Positions 6,743 through 10,855 of a stretch of DNA of 10,855 nucleotides are shown piece by piece. The stretch lies in NCBI GenBank assembly GCA_041574955.1, contig JBFGNS010000142.1, positions 1-10,855 on the forward strand, written 5' to 3'. This DNA comes from CALZJC01 sp041574955. GTDB lineage: Bacteria; Acidobacteriota; Thermoanaerobaculia; Multivoradales; JAHEKO01. The notes beneath the pieces were generated by a model that worked only from the letters and a program-made list of their open reading frames with translations, searched no databases and had not been told where the DNA came from. How positions within the stretch are numbered: position 1 is the stretch's first letter; each line of letters begins with the position of its first letter. A program made the translations under genes and the position numbers.

Positions 6743-7081
6743 TCACCCCAACGCCTCGAGCGCGGTCAACGGGCTCCACGACAGCCCGGCGCGGTAGACC
6801 GGCGCGCTCTCGGCGGACTCCGGCCGCCGCCGGGTGCCCACCAGCCGGCACCACCGCACGCGGCCGCGCAGCCGCCGCCGCCGGCCGCGCAGCTCGAGGG
6901 TCAGGGCGTACGGCTGCCCGATCCGCAGGCTGCCGTCGGTCTCGATGCACGCCCCGGCCGGCCCCAGATCGACGATCCGGCCGGCGCCGGTCGGGCCGAC
7001 GAACCGCCGGCCGTCCATCGCCATGCGGGGAAAGCGGCGGCGCGCCGGTCGTTGGCGCGGATGTCGAACGCGCGAGTGCAT
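6743..7081 (-). CDS. Small PilZ-domain protein
   Basis: A 112-residue, single-domain PilZ-like protein, a family that typically binds cyclic di-GMP and adjusts motility, adhesion or exopolysaccharide output through protein contacts. The RxxxR element is present (RRFPR, 15-19). The second motif, usually D/NxSxxG, reads DLGPAG (38-43), with Gly at the Ser position, so ligand binding may be weakened. The strand pattern around LTLELRGRRRRLRGRVRW and the ending YRAGLSW fit the PilZ barrel. The ATG at 7081 is chosen; a GTG at 7099 would add six residues, and neither has a clear Shine-Dalgarno sequence. It converges on UbiD with a 24-bp gap and is divergent from the flavin-reductase gene, so it stands alone as a transcription unit. 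No partner can be inferred. Confidence 0.72.
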   Translation of the reverse strand: MHSRVRHPRQRPARRRFPRMAMDGRRFVGPTGAGRIVDLGPAGACIETDGSLRIGQPYALTLELRGRRRRLRGRVRWCRLVGTRRRPESAESAPVYRAGLSWSPLTALEALG

Positions 7082-7146
7082 GGCGGGCGCCGCCGTCACG
7101 CGCGGGCTCGGTGGCCGGCGGCAACCGGACAGACGGAAACGCCGCG

Positions 7147-7167
7147 GGCGATCTTGCTAGGATCGCC
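7147..7167. promoter_or_regulatory. Inverted repeat over an extended -10 promoter
   Basis: Perfect 7-bp arms GGCGATC (7147-7153) and GATCGCC (7161-7167) flank TTGCTAG. The same bases contain TGCTAGGAT (7155-7163), an extended -10 of the form TGnTAnnnT, facing the flavin-reductase gene that starts at 7236. No -35 is evident. A dimeric repressor bound here would block the promoter; this is an inference from the layout. It sits in the 154-bp gap between the PilZ and flavin-reductase genes, in which nothing else was recognised. Confidence 0.45.
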
Positions 7168-7224
7168 TTTCCGACGGGCTGCGGCCGGCCTCGGCTGTCC
7201 GTACGCCGGCCCCGAGCAGCCACC

Positions 7225-7230
7225 AGGAGA
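7225..7230 (+). promoter_or_regulatory. Ribosome binding site for the flavin-reductase gene
   Basis: AGGAGA stands five bases ahead of the ATG at 7236, a good Shine-Dalgarno match that selects this start. Confidence 0.7.
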
Positions 7231-7235
7231 CCTGG

Positions 7236-7730
7236 ATGCCGATCTCGTCCGAGCAGTACCGACACGCCCTGCGCGCCTTCCCGGCGGGCGTCACGGTGGT
7301 GACGGTGCGCGCCGGCGAGCGGCGGCACGGCCTGACCGTGTCGGCGTTCGCCTCGGTGTCGCCCGATCCGCCGCTGGTGTGCGTGATCATCGACCACGAG
7401 CACCTCGCCCACCAGCTGCTCACGGCCGAGGGCGCGGTGTTCGCGGTCAACGTGCTGGGCCAGGACCAGATCGAGCTGTCGAACCGGTTTGCGTGGGTCA
7501 AGGACGAGGACCGGTTCGCGGCGGGGGAGTGGACCACCGCGGTCACCGGCGCGCCGGTGCTGGTCGATGCCCTGTCGTGGCTCGACTGCACCATCCACGC
7601 CCGTCACCGGGCGGGCACCCACACCGTCTACATCGGCAGGGTCGAGGCCTCGGGCACGCCGCGCGCCGACAAGCTGCCGCTGGTCTACTGGAACCGCGGC
7701 TACCGCCACCTGGTCGCCGCCGAGCCCTGA
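7236..7730 (+). CDS. Flavin reductase-like domain protein (FMN-binding)
   Basis: A 164-residue single-domain protein of the HpaC/flavin-reductase-like split-barrel family, which binds FMN and commonly uses NAD(P)H to deliver reduced flavin to a partner monooxygenase. The family pattern is seen in order: FPAGVTVVTV near residue 15, GLTVSAFASVSPDPPLVCV near 32-50, FAVNVLGQDQIELSNRFA in the middle, LDCTIHARHRAGTHTVYIGRV, and a final PLVYWNRGYR. Length is normal for the family. No oxygenase component is in the window, so the partner is unknown. One possibility is supply of FMNH2, the flavin form that UbiX prenylates to make the UbiD cofactor, but the genes are separated by the opposing PilZ gene. 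It is preceded by its own candidate promoter and operator and ends convergent with the acyl-CoA ligase. Confidence 0.87.
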   Translation: MPISSEQYRHALRAFPAGVTVVTVRAGERRHGLTVSAFASVSPDPPLVCVIIDHEHLAHQLLTAEGAVFAVNVLGQDQIELSNRFAWVKDEDRFAAGEWTTAVTGAPVLVDALSWLDCTIHARHRAGTHTVYIGRVEASGTPRADKLPLVYWNRGYRHLVAAEP

Positions 7731-7762
7731 GCGGCACGGCCGCCGGGCGCGGCGCTCGGGCT
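7723..7762. terminator. Possible bidirectional hairpin between convergent genes
   Basis: AGCCC-T-GAGCG (7723-7733) pairs with CGCTC-GGGCT (7753-7762): ten base pairs with one bulged base and a G+C-rich 19-nt loop. It spans the stop codons of both convergent genes (TGA at 7728-7730; TAG on the - strand at 7761-7763). No T-tract follows on either side, so it is at best a weak intrinsic terminator or a 3'-end stabiliser. Confidence 0.35.
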
Positions 7763-9542
7763 AGGCCCGGCGCGGCGCCGCGTACAGCCGCTCGATGTCG
7801 TCGGCGTAGCGCTGGGCGATGACCCGCCGCTTGAGCTTCATGGTCGGCGTCAGCTCGCCGCTCTCGGGCGTGAACTGGGCGGCCAGCACGGCGAACCGCT
7901 TGACGGTCTCGTAGCTGGCCAGGGTCTCGTTGATGGTGGCCACCTGCTCTTCGAGCCAGGCGCGGAAGCGCGCGCAGCCGGCGGCGGCCTGCGGGTCGCG
8001 CGCCGGGCTGCCGATCTGCTCGGCGATCTGCGGTAGCCGCTCGGGGTCGAGGGTCAGCAGCGCCGCCAGGTAGTTCCTGCCGTCGCCCACCAGCGCCGCC
8101 AGCGCCACCGCCGGGATCGACTTGAGCTTGGCCTCGATCAGCTGTGGCGCGACGTTCTTGCCGCCGGAGGTGATGATCAGCTCCTTCTTGCGGTCGGTGA
8201 CCTTGAGGAACCCCTCCTCGTCGAGCTCGCCGATGTCGCCCGAGTGGACCCAGCCGTCCGCGTCGAGCACCTCGCCGGTTGCCGCCTCGTCCTTGTAGTA
8301 GCCCAGGAAGACGTTCGGTCCGCGCATCAGGATCTCGCCGTCGTCGGCGATCCGCACCTCGGTGCCCGGGATGGCGAAGCCGGCGCGGCCGGTGCGGTAG
8401 CGCTCGCGCAGCGAGATGGTGCCGGGGCCGGTCACCTCGCTCATGCCGTAGACCTCGAGGATCGGAATGCCGAGGCTCAGGAAGAACTCGAGCGTGTCGC
8501 GGGTGATCGGCGCCGCCGAGCAGGCGCAGACCCGCGTGCGGTCGAGGCCGAGCCTCTGCCTGACCTTGCGGAACACCAGCCCGTCGGCGAGCGGTTTGAG
8601 CAGCGGCGGACGGCGGCCTTGCTGGTCGGCGTAGCCGGCGGCCAGCCCCACGCCGCGCGCCCAGGCGGCGATCTTGCGCTTGAGCGGCGGGTTGGCCGCC
8701 CCCGCCGCCTCGATGCCGGCCTGGATCTTCTCCCACACCCGCGGCACGCCGAAGAAGACGTGCGGCCGCACCTCGCGCAGGTTGACGCCGAGCTGCTCGA
8801 TCGACTCGGCGAAGCAGGAGCAGGCGCCGACGTGCAGCGGCGCGTGTAGCGACACCATCTGCTCGGCGATGTGCGACAGCGGCAGGTAGCTCAGGAAGCG
8901 GTCGTCGGGCTCGATCTCGAGGAACTCCAGCACCCGCCCGGCGGTCCACACAAGGTTGTGGTGCGACAGCATGACCGCCTTGGGTGGCCCGGTGGTGCCC
9001 GAGGTGTAGATCAGCGTGGCGGGGTCGGACGGCTGCTGGGCGGCGATGCGGCGGCGCAGCTCGTCCTCGCTCTCGGCGGCGCCGGCGTCGAGCAGCTCCT
9101 GCCAGCCGAGGACGCCGTCGCCGCCGGCCTCGCCCTCCATCACCACCACCGCGCGCAGGTGGGGCAGCCGGTCGCGCACTCGGCGGATCTTGGCGAGCTG
9201 GTCGGGGTTCTCGACCACCACCACCGCGGCCTCGCAGTGGTGGGCGACGTACTGGCATTGCTCGGGAGTGGAGGTGGTGTAGATGCCGGCCGGCAGGCCG
9301 CCGGCGGCGATGGCGGCGATGTCGGAGACGAACCACTCCGGGCGGTTGAAGCCCAGCACGGCGACGCCGCCTCCCGGCTCGAGCCCCAGCCGGATGAAGC
9401 CGCGTGCGGCCTGCGACACCAGCTCGCCGTACCGCCGCCAGGAGATCTCGCGCCAGGCGCCGTCGCGCTTGAAGCTCATGGCTGGAGCGTCGGCGCGGCG
9501 GTCGACGGTCTGCTCGAACACGGAGATGACGGTCTCGCTCAT
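7761..9542 (-). CDS. Long-chain fatty acyl-CoA ligase (AMP-forming)
   Basis: A 593-residue ANL-superfamily enzyme of the long-chain acyl-CoA synthetase type: it activates a fatty acid with ATP to the acyl-adenylate and transfers it to CoA. The AMP-binding P-loop YTSGTTGPPKAVMLSHHN is at 179-196, YGMSE at 365-369, the ribose-binding DGWVHSGD at 429-436, the hinge TDRKKELIITSGGKN at 449-463, and the C-terminal catalytic lysine probably Lys569 in TPTMKLKRR. Length and the segment LSYLPLSHIAEQM match the FadD15-like branch common in Actinobacteria and Acidobacteria rather than short-chain or aromatic ligases. The ATG at 9542 is set by a strong ribosome binding site. It lies 11 nt downstream of the transporter gene and is very likely in the same operon. 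Chain-length preference cannot be read from sequence. Confidence 0.93.
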   Translation of the reverse strand: MSETVISVFEQTVDRRADAPAMSFKRDGAWREISWRRYGELVSQAARGFIRLGLEPGGGVAVLGFNRPEWFVSDIAAIAAGGLPAGIYTTSTPEQCQYVAHHCEAAVVVVENPDQLAKIRRVRDRLPHLRAVVVMEGEAGGDGVLGWQELLDAGAAESEDELRRRIAAQQPSDPATLIYTSGTTGPPKAVMLSHHNLVWTAGRVLEFLEIEPDDRFLSYLPLSHIAEQMVSLHAPLHVGACSCFAESIEQLGVNLREVRPHVFFGVPRVWEKIQAGIEAAGAANPPLKRKIAAWARGVGLAAGYADQQGRRPPLLKPLADGLVFRKVRQRLGLDRTRVCACSAAPITRDTLEFFLSLGIPILEVYGMSEVTGPGTISLRERYRTGRAGFAIPGTEVRIADDGEILMRGPNVFLGYYKDEAATGEVLDADGWVHSGDIGELDEEGFLKVTDRKKELIITSGGKNVAPQLIEAKLKSIPAVALAALVGDGRNYLAALLTLDPERLPQIAEQIGSPARDPQAAAGCARFRAWLEEQVATINETLASYETVKRFAVLAAQFTPESGELTPTMKLKRRVIAQRYADDIERLYAAPRRA

Positions 9543-9548
9543 CGGTTG

Positions 9549-9555
9549 CCTCCTT
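9549..9555 (-). promoter_or_regulatory. Ribosome binding site of the acyl-CoA ligase, overlapping a stop codon
   Basis: AAGGAGG on the - strand, six bases ahead of the ATG at 9542. Its two leading A residues are the end of the transporter's TAA stop (9556-9554), so ribosomes finishing the transporter arrive directly on this site. This arrangement favours coupled translation. Confidence 0.8.
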
Positions 9556-10855
9556 ACGCCTCGGCGGCGCGCGCGTCCCAGGCCTCGGCGGCGACCCGGC
9601 CCTCCCGCTCGTCGATGAACAGCAGGCCGATCCAGCCGCCGATGAAGAACACCGCGGTGATCAGCACTGCCGTCCGCTGCGAGCCGGTGAGCGCCGAGAT
9701 GGAGCCGAAGGCGAACGGCCCGAGGGCGTAGGCGGCGCGCATCGCCAAGCCCCAGAAGCCGAAGAACTCGCCGCTCTTGGCGACCGGCGAGAACAGGCCG
9801 ACCAGCCCCCGCGAGGCCGCCTGCAGCGAGCCGATACCCAGTCCCGAGGCGAGGGCGATGTACCAGAAGCCGGTCTTGGTGGTCACCGCCGCGGCGCCGG
9901 CGCAGACCACGATCCACAGCACCAGCACCCACTGCAGCGTGCGGCGTGAGCCCAGCCGGTCCTGCACCGGGCCGCCGGCGAAGGCGCCGGCCGCCGAGGT
10001 GATCTGCAGCACCAGGAACAGGATCACCAGCTCGTTGGCGGTGAAGGCCAGGGTCTTCTTGGAGTAGATGCCGGCGAAGGCGATCACCGTCATCAGGCCG
10101 CAGCTGTAGATGAAGAACACCACCAGGAACCGCGCCAGCTGGCGGAAGTGGCCGAGCGCGCTGGCGGTGGCGCGCAGCCGGGCGACGCCTTCGGCGGCGA
10201 ACTGACCGAGCGACCGGTGGGCGACGCGCGGCGCCCGCTCGCGCAGGAACAGGAATGTCGGGATGCCGGCGGCGAAGAAGAACGCCGCGGTGAGTGGCCA
10301 GACCAGGCGCAGGTTGTCGAGGTTGGCGACCACGAAGTCGCCGGCCAGCAGCGGCCGCACCAGTAGCAGGCAGGCCAGGCCGCCGAAGTAGCCGAGCCCC
10401 CAGCCGAAGCCCGAGATGCGGCCGACGTTGCGCGGGTTGGAGATCTCCGGCAGGAAGCCGCCGACCAGCGACTCGCCCATCGCGTAGGCGACGTTCGAGA
10501 CCACGAACAGGGCCAGCGCCAGCGCCACCTGGCCGGGTCCGGCGAACCACAGCAGACCGGTGCCGACGACGCACATCAGCCAGGCGGCGGCGAGGAACGC
10601 CTTCTTGCGCCCCGAGCCGTCGGCCAGGGCGCCGACCAGCGGTGCCGAGGCCAGCACCGCGAGGTTGCTGATCAGCACGCCCAGCCCCCACAGCCAGTCG
10701 CCGCGCCCGCCCGGCGCCACCAGCGTCGTGAAGTAGACGCTGAAGGCGACGGTGACGATGACCGTGGTGTAGCTCGAGTTGGCGAAGTCGAACATCGCCC
10801 AGCCGAAGATCTCGCGCCTGCGGACCGGCGGCTGGGCGGTGCTCCTCAGCGGGTC
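9554..10855 (-). CDS. MFS transporter, UMF1/Atg22-like, 5'-truncated by window edge
   Basis: Twelve-helix major facilitator of the UMF1 family, related to the yeast vacuolar amino-acid exporter Atg22, in the inner membrane. The start of the conserved core reads REIFGWAMFDFANSSYTT; the Met inside this motif (10795) is not the true start. The frame stays open to base 10855 with no ATG, GTG or TTG before it, so the gene begins outside the window. At least 433 residues are visible. GALADGSGRKKA after helix 2 is the MFS loop motif, followed by the matching loop VQDRLGSRR in the second half and SGEFFGFW, a segment typical of this family. Substrates of bacterial UMF1 proteins are largely unknown. 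Tight linkage to an acyl-CoA ligase hints at movement of an acyl or lipid-related compound, but this is guesswork. Confidence 0.88.
   Translation of the reverse strand, partial: DPLRSTAQPPVRRREIFGWAMFDFANSSYTTVIVTVAFSVYFTTLVAPGGRGDWLWGLGVLISNLAVLASAPLVGALADGSGRKKAFLAAAWLMCVVGTGLLWFAGPGQVALALALFVVSNVAYAMGESLVGGFLPEISNPRNVGRISGFGWGLGYFGGLACLLLVRPLLAGDFVVANLDNLRLVWPLTAAFFFAAGIPTFLFLRERAPRVAHRSLGQFAAEGVARLRATASALGHFRQLARFLVVFFIYSCGLMTVIAFAGIYSKKTLAFTANELVILFLVLQITSAAGAFAGGPVQDRLGSRRTLQWVLVLWIVVCAGAAAVTTKTGFWYIALASGLGIGSLQAASRGLVGLFSPVAKSGEFFGFWGLAMRAAYALGPFAFGSISALTGSQRTAVLITAVFFIGGWIGLLFIDEREGRVAAEAWDARAAEA

Noticed and set aside
6719..6749. GGGGT...ACCCC as a terminator between UbiD and PilZ
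   Set aside because: Only a 5-bp stem with a 21-nt loop and no T-tract; inner pairing is poor.
1..10855. Archaeal origin of the window
   Set aside because: The kinase and reductase suggest archaea, but the strong Shine-Dalgarno sites, extended -10 motifs, PilZ protein, UMF1 transporter and FadD15-type ligase are bacterial in type.
1..10855. Mobile element, CRISPR array, tRNA or rRNA
   Set aside because: No transposase or integrase motif, no regularly spaced repeats and no tRNA or rRNA-like sequence seen; base composition appears uniform throughout.

Overview
This is a very GC-rich bacterial stretch (well above 70% G+C by eye, codon third positions almost always G or C) carrying nine protein-coding genes packed nearly end to end. 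The lineage cannot be fixed from the sequence alone. The mix of a secreted protein with a carboxypeptidase-regulatory-like domain plus TPRs, a PilZ protein, a UMF1-type transporter and a long UbiD-family decarboxylase would suit an Acidobacteriota-like or other deep-branching high-GC Gram-negative; this is a low-confidence inference. Clear Shine-Dalgarno sequences and typical bacterial genes argue against an archaeon, although two genes (isopentenyl phosphate kinase and geranylgeranyl reductase) are best known from archaea.

Left part (1-3080), isoprenoid block: an isopentenyl phosphate kinase truncated by the left edge (+) is translationally coupled by a TTGA overlap to a FAD-dependent geranylgeranyl-reductase-family protein (+). 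A squalene/phytoene-synthase-family protein (-) faces them, and the two 3' ends overlap by 21 bp. Together they could supply isoprenoid diphosphates, condense them head to head and saturate prenyl chains.

Middle part (3081-6718): a 289-bp intergenic region carries overlapping divergent extended -10 candidates at 3251-3267. It leads rightward into a two-gene operon: an exported protein with a regulatory-like domain, TPRs and an alpha/beta-hydrolase esterase domain, followed 4 nt later by a UbiD-family prenylated-FMN decarboxylase of about 600 residues.

Right part (6719-10855): a small PilZ-domain protein (-) is divergent from a flavin-reductase-domain protein (+), which has a 21-bp inverted repeat centred on its candidate promoter. 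Convergent to it is an MFS (UMF1/Atg22-like) transporter followed by a long-chain acyl-CoA ligase (-), with an 11-nt gap and a strong ribosome binding site that includes the transporter stop codon. The transporter runs off the right edge.

The most interesting aspect is the co-location of isopentenyl phosphate kinase, a geranylgeranyl reductase homologue, a head-to-head prenyl synthase and a UbiD decarboxylase. UbiD plus isopentenyl phosphate kinase is the enzyme pair that ends the archaeal anhydromevalonate phosphate branch of the mevalonate pathway. A competing reading is menaquinone synthesis (UbiD-like decarboxylase plus side-chain saturation), and a third is esterase-linked aromatic-acid metabolism. 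No RNA gene, CRISPR array or insertion sequence was seen.
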